From contig JAMWFC010000088.1 of assembly GCA_027475525.1 (NCBI GenBank), positions 12,757-76,756 on the forward strand: a stretch of 64,000 nucleotides of DNA, read 5' to 3'. Below are positions 41,566-54,330 of this stretch, piece by piece. Each line of letters opens with the position of its first letter. Positions within the stretch are counted from its first letter, which is position 1. Position numbers and translations under genes: made by a program. Source of the stretch: Macrolepiota albuminosa (lineage: Eukaryota > Basidiomycota > Agaricomycetes > Agaricales > Agaricaceae). Below the pieces are notes generated by a model. That model made no database searches, was not told the origin of the DNA, and saw only the letters and a program-made list of their open reading frames with translations.

Positions 41566-44500
41566 CTTGATATACAATATTTGCAGTCATTTTTGATGTA
41601 TTTTCTTCTGACAGAATCACCTTGATACAATCTCCTGATGTGCATTGAGAAAGTGCAACATAGAGTTGGCCATGTGTAAAAACCGGTGATCAAAGGTCCA
41701 ATCCAACATGCTTGACTGATTGCCCTTGAGACTTGTTGATAGTCATAGCAAAGGCCAATCAAATTGAAAACTGTCTCCTGCGTAATGGTATGGGCATATC
41801 CTCTTCAGAGGCATCTAGATTGATCCTTAGTGCAACATAGAGTTGGCCATGTGTAAAAACCGGTGATCAAAGGTCCAATCCAACATGCTTGACTGATTGC
41901 CCTTGAGACTTGTTGATAGTCATAGCAAAGGCCAATCAAATTGAAAACTGTCTCCTGCGTAATGGTATGGGCATATCCTCTTCAGAGGCATCTAGATTGA
42001 TCCTTGAAATCAAAACAGTTGAACCTGCAAACTTGGCATCTCCACTGATAATACGACATCTGAGGACTCTGGTGCTGATATGAGTGACAATCATTCTTGT
42101 TCCATTGCAAAGTCCTTTGGTTGTGTCCAGATTCCTGAGGAGCATGACAGGAACTCCAATCTTCAAAGCCAGTTTAGCCAAAGGCAAACTACTGGCTTTT
42201 AAAGAGTTGAGATATTCCACAGGATATAAGGCAAGGCCATCAGGATTCCTGTTATCAGAGAGAACAGAATCTGCACTCTGTAAAATCCTTTCTTCCCCTG
42301 GATACCTCTCTAGAACTTCTGCATTGATCTCCTCTATATCAGAGTTCTTGCCAGAGAGAATAGTCCGGTCCAGGTAATACTGATCATTTTGAGGATGACC
42401 AATATCAGGATATGTGGAAGAAATCAATCCAGTGATAGAATTGTCATCACAGATCATCCTTTCAGGCAGTTTGACTGTTTCTCCAGGTCCTAGATTTTTC
42501 CCTGCACCAACATCCAACAACCAAGCTGCATGAGCAATATTCTCTGCAGTCTGATCCAATCTCATATTTTGGACCAAGTAGTAGACTTGGATATGATTCC
42601 AAAGTCGGCCTCTTTTGAGTGAAGCAGCAATCATCTGCTGTCTGAGTCTATGTGAAACCACTGAAAGAGTTTGCCTAAAGTCCCCTCCAAAAACTACAGT
42701 AACTCCATCAAAGGAAATGTTGTTATTGAAGATGTCTCTGAAGCTATGATCTACAGAGTCAATGGCATTTTTATGTTGCATTGGAACTTCATCCCAAATG
42801 ACAACTTTGGTGTGGAGTATGAGCTGTGATAACTGGGTTTTTCTCTTGATATTGGCAATGGATATGTGAAGAGCAGGAATAAGAATCTTGAATCTTGAAT
42901 GAGCTGTCCTATCCCCTTCCAACAATAAAGCAGCAATGCCAGATGATGCTACACATAATGCCACATCCTCTAGCACTGTAAATGAATAGTATCCTGCTTA
43001 AATTGTTGTTCACAAAGTCCATGACAGCATCAAAAGTCTCCAGTTGTTTCACATTGAACTTGGCCTTGTTTTCCTCCACTCTTTGCTTTAGCTCCTCAAC
43101 ATCATAATTAGTTTCATCTTCCAAAAGTCTATTGCCTAGAAGATGAATCAGTATTTAAGTCAATCTCTTATGCAAATGCCAATTACCTGAAACTATATTC
43201 CAATTTTGTTGAGGAGTTTTCCCAAAATTCATCAAAGTGTCATTGATGAGATAAAGGCCATAGTTATAAATATCCTCATTGGTAAAGATCTGATCCCTGT
43301 ACTGCCTAGTATGTTCCAATCTGTGTTGAAGATCATCACAGATAGAATGCTTGAAATCATTTCATAGAGCCTCAGGAGTAGCAGAAGCACAGTGGAATAG
43401 AATAGTGCAAAACAGCTGTCTGAGAGCTGATCCTAGTTGAATTGGACAGCTTCAGTGAGACACTGTCTCCATTCTGCATCATCCTCCAAAAAACCTAGAG
43501 CCTTGCATGCTTCTTGATAAGTTGGATAGGTATAGCCATTGACTGTCCTGAGATCAGCCCATGAAGTTGCATTGGTTACAACAGTCAAGAGCATTCTGAG
43601 ATAGAACCTTTCTCCCTGTCTTGATGAAGCAAAGTACATCCTCCCAATTGCTGTACCTTTCTGCCTCTCTTTTCTCTATTTAGATGCCTCATAAACAAAC
43701 TTGGTTGGAAAGTTCTGATAAGTGGTGTTATTATTGAAAAATCTGGTATTGGCTTCAATCCAAGCTGTGAGTGTAGTCTTGTCTGCATTAGGTCTAGCAG
43801 CCACCACCTGTATCAGTTCATCATCTGAGAAATAAACTTCATGCTGATTTTCCAAGTGCACATGCAATCTGTATACTAAAGAATATTCAGCATGCATATT
43901 GAATTTAAAGATGTGCCAGCAAGCTTCAGGAGCAGAAATGTATCTGGCATCCAAATGTTTCTTGATTTTATTTCTCTCCTTCTTAGCAATCTCCAAAGTT
44001 GTCCTATCATGGCCCTTATAGATGTACTTGTAAATGTATTTGATTGCATCCACTGAAGCACAGACTTCTACATTGATATGACATTGGAATTTGGCTGAGA
44101 GATATGGATTTTATAGAACAACATTATGATTGTCATAATGATGATCATGCTTTTCAAAAAAGTGGCCATTGTTAGGTCTGGTATATTGGGGATAGCCATC
44201 ATCACCATACTGTATAGCCTCTTGAAATTCTTTGAGATATCTCTTAGAACATTTGCCATTGACTATGCACTTGGCATTGGGAAAATCTGCTCCACATAAA
44301 CCATGAACCATATTGGTAGTAACAACCTAATTACAAAGGTCAGCCACTGCATTGATAATTCAAGCAAAGCCAATACATGATACAATTGAGGCTGAGTCAC
44401 TGGATCAGGAATTTGAGCAGAAACAATAGTGTTCACATGAGCTGTGTCTTTGATCTTATCATGGTAATGGAAAAAGATCAAGATATGTCTATGTGAAAGT

Positions 44501-44640
44501 CCCCTCTTTTGAAATTCAATGGTATGGACAGATGCTATACATTTTCCAAATAGACCATCTTTTATGTTCTGTCCAGAGGCATACTCATACAATGCTGCTC
44601 TGTTGGTGTCAGCTCCTATCAGTACCATATTTGTGGCATA
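41556..44640 (-). pseudogene. Helitron Rep/helicase remnant
   Basis: Minus-strand relic of a Helitron, a rolling-circle DNA transposon. In order: the HUH nuclease motif in EFQKRGLSHRHILIFFHYHD near 44,500; the C-terminal Rep segment with MDAIKYIYKYIYKGHDRTT at 44,053; MYFASSRQGERFYLRMLL at 43,639; and the PIF1-like helicase (42,976 to about 41,940) with WDEVPMQHKNAI (Walker B), VVFGGDFRQTLSVV and NGTRMIVTH. The GxGKT Walker A loop expected just upstream of LCVASSGIAALLLEG is missing, and several stops and shifts break the frame. The N-terminus beyond 44,640 is absent. The terminal TC and CTRR ends were not found, so this copy is dead. Confidence 0.88.
41652..42005. repeat. 177-bp direct tandem duplication inside the Helitron helicase
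   Basis: Copies at 41652-41828 and 41829-42005, identical by eye, encoding the helicase C-terminus twice. Unlike the other duplications the spacing is 177. Confidence 0.93.
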
Positions 44641-44679
44641 TGAATAGTACGTGCAGTGGCTGAGTGCTTCTCTGAAGCA

Positions 44680-46188
44680 TGAGTTTATTCACTTGATATT
44701 GAGCGGCCCCCACACTTTCACCCCCAAGCTATTGGGGATTCTCTCCAAGAAGTTATCCTTAGCCCTATATGTCAGGGCCTGCAACTTCTTGGCATGGTTT
44801 GCCTTCTTCTTTATGATGCACTTATTGCACGATACTTATTGGAATTGGTCTGCTGCCAATTTCCCCTCCTGCTCCAAGCTCAACTCTCTATAGTCGCTCT
44901 CATCGGACAAGGATGCTACTAGTGCTTTGCCTTTTCCAGGCTTGGTTTTTCCTCTTGAGGTCGCTACCAGACCATCATATTGTTCTGGTATATGGGGGTC
45001 TGGGGTCAGGATAACTATGGAGTAATGTTCTGGCAGAGCCAGTACAAATACTGGCAGCATAAACAGCATCTGGACTTCTCCTGCTCATGCGGAAATGCCA
45101 GCAGGGAAGGCTATGACCTCCAATTTGGAGGCATCAAGAGGCAGCTTGTAGCTGCAATATTGACGAGATGGCCCTGGCTTTGCCAGGGCAAACAATGTGG
45201 GTTGTAGCTAAGCCACTGGAGGGGCAGGCACATTTCATGCCAGAGTTCTCCCTTCTAGCTCAGCATGGGACATGCTATGAATTGGTGCCCTTGGTGCCAT
45301 GGTAACTGGTTTGGACCCCATAGGTGGGGCCTGAGACGGTGCAGTCTTCTGCTGACCCAGGAACAGGTCAGCCAGAGGCTCACTAATGACAGCCAGTGAC
45401 TCTGACTGGGCCTGAGGGGCCCCAGCAGATAGCCACCATGACAAGGCAACAGGCTGAGCAGGCTGCTCAGAGCACGCTAGTTGTGCTGCCAATGGCATCC
45501 TAGTCCATGGAGGCTTGACTGGACAAACAGGCTGATATCTAGCCCTCTTGACATTGGCAGTCAGTCCCTCAATAAATAAAACTTTGCGCTTAGACACGCA
45601 GTCGATCTGCTCCAGCGCTAATACATACTGCCTTTTCATTAGCTTGATCTGGTCAAGCAATCCCTTCATTACAACAACGGCCAAACTGTCCTGCAGAAAG
45701 GACACAGTTGCAGGGACTAGCTGTCTCACTGCTTTTAAACAGCTAAGGGGTGCATCTGGCACTGCTGAGTCCTGTGCTTGTGGTGCAGATTCTATATACA
45801 GTTCTACCACGGGCAGATGCGCCCATGGTACAGATGGCAGTCCCATCACTGCACCCACATATGTCAGAATCGACGCATGTAAGCATGCTGGTGGTATCTG
45901 ATAATAGCACTCTGAGCATGTGCTGTCCTCCAGGCACTCATAGCGCCTCTCATCATCGACTTCCATCTCTTGTGAGTAGAGGGGAGTCTGGTACAGAAGC
46001 AGTTCTTTATGGCCTAGATAGGCCATGCCTACTGGTTGGTATTGGCCTGCTGCCAGATACAGCGGCTGCCCCTGGTAGTCAGAAGGATAGTTTTGCATTT
46101 GTATATTTGGGAGTCTCCCTCTGCCACTAGAGCCTTGCAGGCTCTGATCACTTTTCTGTGGCCTCCAATAGGCCATTTCAAGCAACAT
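44680..46188 (-). pseudogene. Unrecognised retroelement-associated ORF, left copy
   Basis: ATG 46188 (MLLEMAYWRPQKSDQ) opens 317 codons, then the frame is interrupted and resumes as LPEHYSIVILTPDPHIPEQY near 45,030, ending in SCNKCIIKKKANHAKKLQ near 44,800. Visible parts are a Cys-rich segment (DDERRYECLEDSTCSECYY), an Ala/Pro-rich middle, and a coiled-coil-like stretch (LLDQIKLMKRQYVLALEQID). A Gln/Pro-rich region with LADLFLGQQKTAPSQAP follows, and a basic CNKC-containing end. I do not recognise the family. A diverged second copy lies at 53,290-54,330 on the same strand. The two frame the gypsy element at 46.4-52.8 kb. Confidence 0.55.
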
Positions 46189-46394
46189 ATCAGCTACATG
46201 TATTGGGACTTAAGAGAAAAAGAGAAAAAAAAAATCTCTGAACTCCACTAGTAGTGTAAACAACTATAAATATCCACCACCCAATCTTTCACCGGTTATC
46301 AAAGTGGCATAAACAGCCACAATTAGTTGCCACCTGGTCAGTCACCAGGTATCAACATGGATTTAGTCCACATCTCACCACCTCATATGCTCTA
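46189..46394. other. Non-coding junction after the gypsy pol gene
   Basis: AT-rich, with CACCTGGTCAGTCACCAGG as a short palindrome near 46,335. This is where a 3' LTR of the gypsy element would start, but no partner sequence is found at 52,804-53,290. Confidence 0.4.
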
Positions 46395-48000
46395 TGCGTA
46401 TTTTGCTAGCTGTTGAGGGCATTTCATGCCCTGCAGCTCTAGGTATTTGTCCATTGCTGCAAGATCTTTGCAGTTTACTAGTGGTTCCCAGGTTGTATCA
46501 TCTAAGCTCCACCTTACCTTGAATTCGAGGTTTCCCCTCATTTATCTATGACCTATGAGGTCATCTACAAACCATTTCTGGTCATCACCAGTTTCAAAAT
46601 CATATGGCTTCAGGGTTGCGCAATTCAGGAATAGTACGTCGCTATTGGCCAAATACAGTTGCAGCAGCAATATGTGCAATTTAGGCACTATCCTGTGTGC
46701 CTGCAGTGCATGGGATAGTTCCAACACGTAGTTAGACATGCTTGGCTCAGCCTTGAGGACCCTATATGGTCCAATCTACTTTGGACATAGCTTACTTGCT
46801 CTGCCTTTTAGCAAGTTCAAGTTCTTTGTCAAGAGGTACACCAGGTTCCCTTTCTCAATATCTGGATCATCATGCCTACAATTATTCACATGTTTTGTCT
46901 GCCATACATGCAATTCTATAATTGCATCATGGGCATCCGCCAAGTTTCTTAGCGCATTGCACACAAACTGTTTAACTCCAACATGAATAGCTTTGTCCAT
47001 ACAAAGTTCATGAATCATGGATGGCACATAGCCATTATTGAGTTTAAAAGGTGAGTATCCTGTGATTTCAGATATGCTCACGTTTATCATGAATTCAATG
47101 AGTGGACATCTATCCACCTAGTCCTTCTAATCAGGACGTACAAACGCTCGCAAAATCTGCACAATATTTCTATTTGCTTATTCTGTCTGGCCATCTGTTT
47201 GCAGATGAAACAACATAGACATGAGCAACTTTGCTCCGAGCAGCTTGTGCAGCTCCTTCCACCATTTGAAAGTAAACTTAACATCTCAATTGCTTACAAT
47301 CAAATTTGGCAGTCCATGAAGGTGTACTATCTTCTTGAGATAGATCCAAGACATGTCTGAGGATGTCATAGTTGTCCTCAACAGAATAGGATGGACCATA
47401 CTGGTCATTCTGCAAATTACTACCCAGAGGTAGTTAAAACCCTTTGACTCCAGAAACGGACCTATAAAGTCCATTTCAATAGAGTTCCAGGTTTGACTGT
47501 GATCAGAAGTGAGTGAAGCTTCTCTGGTGGCTTTAATGTCGATACTTTCAACTATTGACATAGCTCACATGTTGAGCAGAATTGACTTGTTTCCTTGGCC
47601 ATTTGTGGCCACCAGTACCAGCGTTGCACATAGTCCAATGTTTTCTGAGTTTCGAAGTGGCCCACTACTCTGTGGGCCTGGTCCAGGATAGTTGTGATCA
47701 ACGACCTCTCCCAAGGAATGCAGATGACTTTTCACAGTGGATCTGGTCAAATAAACGAGTTGCTGATCTATCTTGAAGCATGGATGCACTTGAATATTGT
47801 TCATAATCTCTATAAAAAGATTGTCATCCTTGTATCCTTGCTGGATACATGTGCAAAATTGCATATTGCTTAAGTCAGTTGGTGCAGGCTGATGATTATG
47901 TAAATCCAGCATCTGCTGGAGAGTCATCTCAGCACCACTAGGAGGACTCTCTTGCCTCATCTCTGTACTTGGCTGGAGGGCCTCATGGTCTACCAACACC
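46395..48000 (-). pseudogene. Gypsy integrase with C-terminal chromodomain-like segment
   Basis: TWNSIEMDFIGPFLESKG near 47,470 holds the first catalytic Asp. The second should lie in LPNLIVSN near 47,290, where Asp is replaced by Asn, and the third in QTDGQTE near 47,190. The C-terminal module follows: YSPFKLNNGYVPSM, LELSHALQAHRIVPKLH, KWFVDDLIGHR, and a chromodomain-like end near 46,400. Multiple stops. The Asp-to-Asn change alone would abolish catalysis. Confidence 0.8.
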
Positions 48001-48250
48001 TGAGCCTTGATATCACAAGCTTTGCACTATTCATGCAGTTGCTTGCTGCAACGTGATTCCTGCACTCACATAGCACATAGCTTGACTGTATGTTCCTCAA
48101 TTTCATGGAACCTGTGTAAGGGCAAGTCTTTGCCCTCCAGGTCAATGCATCTGTCTGCCTGGACATAGTCATGCACATCATGAATGTCATCTCGAGTATC
48201 GCTCTCAAAATATCAAGACAGGCAGTCCGCCACTTTGTTTAATTCACCTT

Positions 48251-49373
48251 TTACATAGGTGATGTCAAACTGATATCACAACATGTAGTTGATCCAGCAA
48301 TGTTGTCACGGTAATAGGTGCACTTGGGTCTTGAAAACTTGAGTGCTTTGTGATCTATGATGATATGGATTTTATATCCCATCAGCTTGTCCTTCCACTT
48401 TAGGAGGGCTTCCAGGATAGTGAGTGTTTCTAACTCATATACAGCATAGTTCTGCTGTGCAGCAGTGAACTTACAGGACATAAATCTTGCTGGTTGGCAA
48501 GTTTGCCACGTTTTACTTTGGCCAAACATGGCTCCAATTCCAGTCTTCAATGTGTCACATATAAGCCAAATGGGCTCATTAATGCATGGATTAATTGGCC
48601 AGATCACTGGCATTTTTGCGCAAATGTGCTTGATCATCTTGAAGCACCGCTGATGCAGCAGTCTCCAGTGAAAAGGAAATCCATTCTGGGTTATGGCCAG
48701 CCATCAGTGGCCCAGTGTATGCCATGATATCTGGCAAAAAGTTACCAATATAGTTTACTAATCTAACAAATCACTGGATATCATTATACATGTGTGGAGT
48801 ATGCCACTCTCAAATTCAATTGAGTTTGTCTGTGTCCAGGTGAATATCCTTATCATCAAATCATCAATGACATGACCGAGACAGTCTATACTAGGTGCAT
48901 ACAACTCACACTTCTTCTATTTGAAGTAGAAGCTGGCCTTACATAGTCGTTCAAATACGACTCATAGGTGCTGCTCATGCTCCTCAATGGAATCTGAAAA
49001 GATGAATATATTGTCTAAATAAATGTGCATAAACTTCCTGATTACATCTTGGAAGATGGAGGTCATTAACCTCTGAAATGTTGCTGGTGCATTATAGTCA
49101 CCAATCTGCATGATATTGCTCACAAATGTCCCCATCAAGGATAAAAACAGTGTCTTTGGTATATCCTCTTTGCATATGCAAACCTGTTCGCACACATCTG
49201 TTAGGGTCAATTTTTGACCTATATTTTGCTGTGGCAACATCTTCATGTATGACTTCCTGATCTGGAAGAGGCATTACATCCTTGACTGTATTATTATTGC
49301 GCTGTTGCACATTCAATGCAGTTTGTAACATCCCATCCTTCTTGGGAATACAAAGTAAAGGTGCAGCTTGCAC
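48251..49373 (-). pseudogene. Gypsy reverse transcriptase and RNase H
   Basis: Reverse transcriptase motifs: LLCIPKKDGMLQTALN near 49,350, NAPATFQRLMTSIFQ near 49,090 and the catalytic-site remnant MHIYLDNIFIFSD near 49,030. The RNase H follows near 48,640-48,290 with ICDTLKTGIGAMFGQ, FTAAQQNYAVYELETL and YKIHIIIDHKAL. Several frameshifts lie between them. Confidence 0.8.
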
Positions 49374-49576
49374 CGCTGGTCATGGTTCCCACTACTTTGC
49401 ATTTATGTATCTGTTCATTTTTTCATGAAGCTGATCCTGTAGTGCTCATAGGCAGCAAGGCAAATGGTACTTATACTGCTTATTATCATCAATGAGGTTA
49501 ATCTTATGATTAACCTCCCACCGCATAGGAAGTTCTTCCTTTGTCCTCTTGGTCGATGTCCCTGACATCTTTATCC

Positions 49577-49765
49577 TCACTTTGCACCAAATTGCACCAT
49601 GGCACGACCTCTTATGGTTCCCAACTGGAGCATCAAGGGCTCCTTCAACTCATGAACACCAATTGCGTTGATGTGAGCAAACTGGGGTATAATGCCCATA
49701 GTGGTACTCTCTGAGTCCCACAACATCCATGCTGGATGTCCATTGACATCAACATAGATGACCAA
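49577..49765 (-). pseudogene. Gypsy aspartic protease
   Basis: PAWMLWDSESTTMGIIPQF carries DSES where the family has DSGS or DSGA, so the active-site glycine is lost. Confidence 0.65.
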
Positions 49766-49789
49766 GCACTCCTTCTCCTCGGAAGTATA

Positions 49790-52700
49790 TCATGGCCACT
49801 GCAACTTATTGGTTGCCTGCTGCAGGGTTATACATCTCATTTGGACGTGTTGATCTCCATGGCACTCTGTCAGTGCAAACAGGTGTTCCTCCTTGTCATT
49901 ACAAGCGTAATAGTTGCTGTCATACACATTCACAGCAATGTATTTGTCGCCATCAATCTGGACACTTTCAGCTTCATCCACTTCTGAGCCCTCAGCCTCT
50001 ATTTGCAGCTCTTCCTCCATCTCTTTGATGACACCATTGTCCTCATTGTTGCTAATGACCTTGCTAGGAGCTGCAGCTGTATGGGCCGCCCAGATGTGTG
50101 CCTTGGAAGGGGCAGGACATTCCTTAGTGAAATGCCTGACCCTAACACAGTTGTAGCATGCTGAGGGGTCTCCAGCAGGCCTTCTCTGGGCCACTCCAGA
50201 AACTCCAGTGGTTTTGCTCACCATACACATTGCAGATACTACACCTCCTCTAGTTGCTACTTGGTTTTGACCTGAAAAGGGTCGACTATCTTTTGCTGGC
50301 ACATATCCAGCAGGCTTTGATTGAGGCTGTTGGCCTCCAGGGATTGTCTTGCAGACGACAAATTGTGGATTGCAATTGTTCTCCATCTTCAACTGTTTGG
50401 CCAGGAAGGTTCCCATCTTCACTGCCTGACAGTTCACAGGTCCTCAGCATGAGCTACACTGTTCATAATGAGTTACAGTCCATGTCAACTGCTCATAACA
50501 AATAGCATATGCCAAGAATATGGTCACAGTATTGACCTCCAGAGACAAATTGTCATCACGTATCAACACTCTCCTCATATCTGCAGGTATTCTATTCAGG
50601 AATGTCTTGCAAATTGTGTATTTGTCTGGATAGATGGCCATATTCTGTGCATAACCCACCAGGTCATCATAAAATGTCTGGATGCCAGTCTTAGCATTAT
50701 ACACTGCCTTTCTAAAGGCATCCCGAGCTTCCTGCATTGTTGCAGCATTGACAAAGCGATTATACAATCCTATCAGGACCTCTTTAAACATCCAATGTGA
50801 TTTATCACGATTAATGTGAAGGACATGGCAGCAGAACCAACTCCAAGCATCTCCCTCCATAAATTTTTGCAGCACAAATATTCTTTCTTGGTCCATATTG
50901 TCTCCACCATAGCAGCAGGCTGCCAGGTGGTAGCAGATGTCCATAGCCCAGTCCTCCAGCTGGGAGAACCTATGCCCTCCAGCATATGCACGTATGTGCT
51001 TACCATCAGATTTGTGAGGACTTACTCCAGCAGGGAATTTCAACCTGACTCCAAAGGAGTCATCCACCAGACAAGTGAGACAGTCATGCATATAATCCAT
51101 ATGGATCCTAACTGCCTCATTCATTCCAGGTGTAGTTTTATGCAACTTGTGAGGTGCAGGCATTGAGAATGCCCAGGGACTGCAAAACAGGTGTTCATTG
51201 CCTGTTCTGTGCCTCATTGTGATCCACCAGACTGCCTGCCACCGTTGCAACAATTATTATTGTCTCAATTGTTCTGTCTACGATCATAACCCCCACCATT
51301 GTTATTGCAATGATTTGGCTCCCTCCTATTGTAGTGATCACTACTATTATCACTACCCTTCAGATCTCTGTCCAGTTCAGCAGTTTGAGCAGCAAATTGT
51401 TGCCGTATATCATTGACAGGTGTTACACCTTCATACCCTTCAAAGGCTATCCCCTGGTCATCAATCAACAACTCACCATGATTATGTAAGTCCTGGTTGT
51501 GCATCCTCTGGTAATTGATGCATTTATTCCAGTTGTCCACCAGATGGATGCATCGGACTACATGTCATGGTTGCGTTTGCTCCTCAAGAATATGGACCTT
51601 GTCCACCTCTTCCTTGATAGTGACTTGTTTTTGGGGTGTTTTAATCTCTTGCACCACAAGTAGTGTCTCTGGCTCTGCTGGAGTTGTTGTCACAGTCTCT
51701 ACTTCAGATAATGCCTGCTGAGACACTCCACTAACATTGTGTTGATGGTTCACAGCATTCTGATGCCTAGCATAGTCTTGCTGAGACTCATTGGCCTAAT
51801 GAGGCGCATTCAGCAATTCCATTGCCTCTGCAATTAATAGTGCTTGTTGGCACACACTCATTTCGCATTTTACTAAGTTGGCTAGAGTGGCCGTTGAGAC
51901 TGCCAACCCTTGTGCCACTTTGTGCTTGAGGTATTCCACCACTTCAAGTTCAAAGATATGCACAAATAGTTTGATATATTCAGTCAAATCTGCATGAGGT
52001 ACATCGTGGCTCCTAGCAGCCAATAATTGTAGGTGCTTTGCTACATAAAGCTGCAAATGCTTTTGCATCAATTCCTTTGCAACCAATAGATATTGGTTCA
52101 ATACCAGCTGCAACTGGATAGACAAGGTCGAATGTGACCTCTTGCTTTTCTCATCATCTGAGGACTCCAGTTCAGACTCTAAGTCCAGAACTCTCCTGAG
52201 GCCTTCATGCTTTACCTGCAGCTGTTTGCTGACTACTCCCTGCAACTCCTGAGGTCTAGGTGCCAACAGCGTCTTCCCTATCCTTATGACATTGTTGTCC
52301 TCCCTACTGACCAGTATTGTTGGTCCTTGCTTCTGTCCATGTGTTGTTGACAATGATGGTCCTAGTTCAGTGGTAGTATCCGCCACGTACTCCAAATGCC
52401 AGTCAGTTGGCACTGTTCTGAATAGGGTGCTATGCGTGAAGGCACTGCCTTGCACCATCTCCGAGTACTGGGTGAGGTCTGGTTGACCTTCAGACTGAGC
52501 TGATGAGCTCTCAGGCAATACTGGGTACATCAGTGAGGGCATTTGGCTTGCTGGTAGCGACACTCCTGAGACCATGGATCTCTCCCCTGGTTTACCACCA
52601 GACCATACAATGGACATCATCCATGATATAGATAGCCCACCTGGCATTCCAAAGCTCACACTAATATTGCGAGGTAACTTTTCATCCCACTTTGGTGGGG

Positions 52701-52803
52701 GCTGGTAAGTAGATGCAGGTTGCATCCAAGCAGCTTGAGACACAGGTGGATCACCTGTATCTGATGCTAGAAAAGGGGGGTCCAGATCAAGAGAGCCAGT
52801 CAT
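49790..52803 (-). pseudogene. Gypsy Gag
   Basis: ATG 52803 (MTGSLDLDPPFLASDTGDP) begins a Pro/Ser-rich N-terminus with a helical stretch (QYLLVAKELMQKHLQLYVA). The capsid-like part is at 51,253-50,444 (SHWMFKEVLIGLYNRF, TFLNRIPADMRRVL), and a zinc knuckle CYNCVRVRHFTKEC lies near 50,150. It is broken near 51,790, 51,550 and 51,260. Confidence 0.75.
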
Positions 52804-53289
52804 GGAAGCATGTTTTCAATGTGATGCCAACAGAAATTGAGAGGTTTTGTGATGAGTTGCCTAGTTGGTAACAAGCCTAGAGTCTAAAGATGATAGCAGA
52901 AGATTCAGAAAAATGTAACCGTTGGTTACAAGCTAGAACTATCTTGTGTGTTTCACACAGTGCTAAATCAGACCGCAGTATCAGATTGACTAGAACTAGA
53001 GTGAATACAAGATGTTGTCTTACATAATACTCTACTGAAGGCATATAGCATTGTTGATGCTAGTACACATGTGACGCTCCATTACAGTTAGTGCAGCATT
53101 AATTGCTGAGACAACAGTTGGTAACATACCATGCACTAATGCATTTTAGGAGATTGACCTAATTAGGGTCCATGCTAATAAGATAGTAGAGGCCATTGGC
53201 CTCAGAGTTCTCTAAGAGAGTACTCTCCTCATTATGCTTGAACATGAGATGGTAATAATTGTCTTTAGTCATTTTCCACTATCCATCTC
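52804..53289. other. Non-coding junction upstream of the gypsy gag
   Basis: Expected place of a 5' LTR. I see no repeat of it elsewhere in the window and no gene. Confidence 0.4.
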
Positions 53290-54330
53290 ATTGTGGGATT
53301 GCAAGAAGGCTATCACCTCTAACTGAGAAGCATTGAGCAGCAGTTTACATCTTCAACACTGACAAGATGATCCTGGTTTGTCCAGGGCAGACAACAATTA
53401 TGGTGGCTAAGCCACTAGAGGTGCAGGTGCACTTTGCACCAGAATTCTCTCTCCAGGCTCAGCACAAGGTATATTAGGAATAGATGCTCTAAGCACCACA
53501 GAAATAGGTTTAGACCCCATAGTTGGGGCCTGGGAGGGTGCAATTTCCTGCTGACCCAGAGACAGCTCAGCCAGGGGCTCACTAACTGCAGCCAGTGACT
53601 CTGACAAAGCCTGCAGGGCCACAGCGGATAACTGCAACAACAAGGCAATGGGCTGAGCAGGTTGTGCTGCCATTGGCATCCTGGCCCCATGGAGGTTCAA
53701 CCAGTTGAGCAGGCTGATATACATATAGCTCTCTTGACCTTCATGGTCAGTTCCTCAAAAGTCAGAACTTTGCATTTTGGATGCATGATCAATCTGCTCT
53801 AGTGATGATATGTGCTGCCTCTTCATCAGCTTAATCTGGTTAAGCAACCCCTCAATCACCACCACAGCCAGGCCATCCTGCAGAAAGGATGCCGTGGTGG
53901 GAACTGATTGCCCTGCTGCTTTCAATCAGTGAAGGAGTGCTTCTAGCACTAACAATTCCTGTGCTTGTGGCACAGGTTCTTCATATGGCTCAGCTATGGG
54001 CTGGTGCACCCATGGCATAAACAGCGGTCCCATCACTGTATCTGCATATGTCAGTGCCAACACTACCAGGTGTGATGGTAGGACCTGGTAGAAGTGCTCT
54101 TGGTGCATACTGTCTGCTGGGTGCTCATAGCACCCCTCATTGTCTACCTCCATCTCTTGTGAGTGGAGGAGTGTCTGGTAGAAAAGCGGCTCCTCATGGC
54201 CTGGGTAGGCCACACCTGCTTTCTGGTAATGGCTGCCTGCTGGATACAGCAGCTGGGATCCTCTAGAGTCAAATATACACTCAAAGGCACAGAAAACCTT
54301 TGACCTTCCAATTCTATCAAAGAGAAGCAA
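53290..54330 (-). pseudogene. Unrecognised retroelement-associated ORF, right copy
   Basis: Homologous to 44680-46188: SQEMEVDNEGCYEHPADSMH, AVGPLFMPWVH-like and QELLVLEAL blocks near 54,150-53,930, LSESLAAVSEPLAELSLGQQ near 53,560, and an end near 53,400. It is truncated at about 54,250, where similarity to the left copy stops, and has more stops than the left copy. Confidence 0.55.

Larger units (their letters stand above)
46395..52803 (-). mobile_element. Decayed Ty3/gypsy retrotransposon interior
   Basis: Gag, protease, reverse transcriptase, RNase H, integrase and chromodomain-like end are all recognisable in order on the minus strand, each broken by several stops. The order places it in Ty3/gypsy. 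No LTR pair was found at the two ends. It is more decayed than the 13.5-kb element and AT-rich. Confidence 0.85.

Noticed and set aside
46189..53289. LTR pair of the gypsy element at 46.4-52.8 kb
   Set aside because: I compared 46189-46394 with 52804-53289 and saw no similarity; the only paired sequences are the diverged ORF copies further out.
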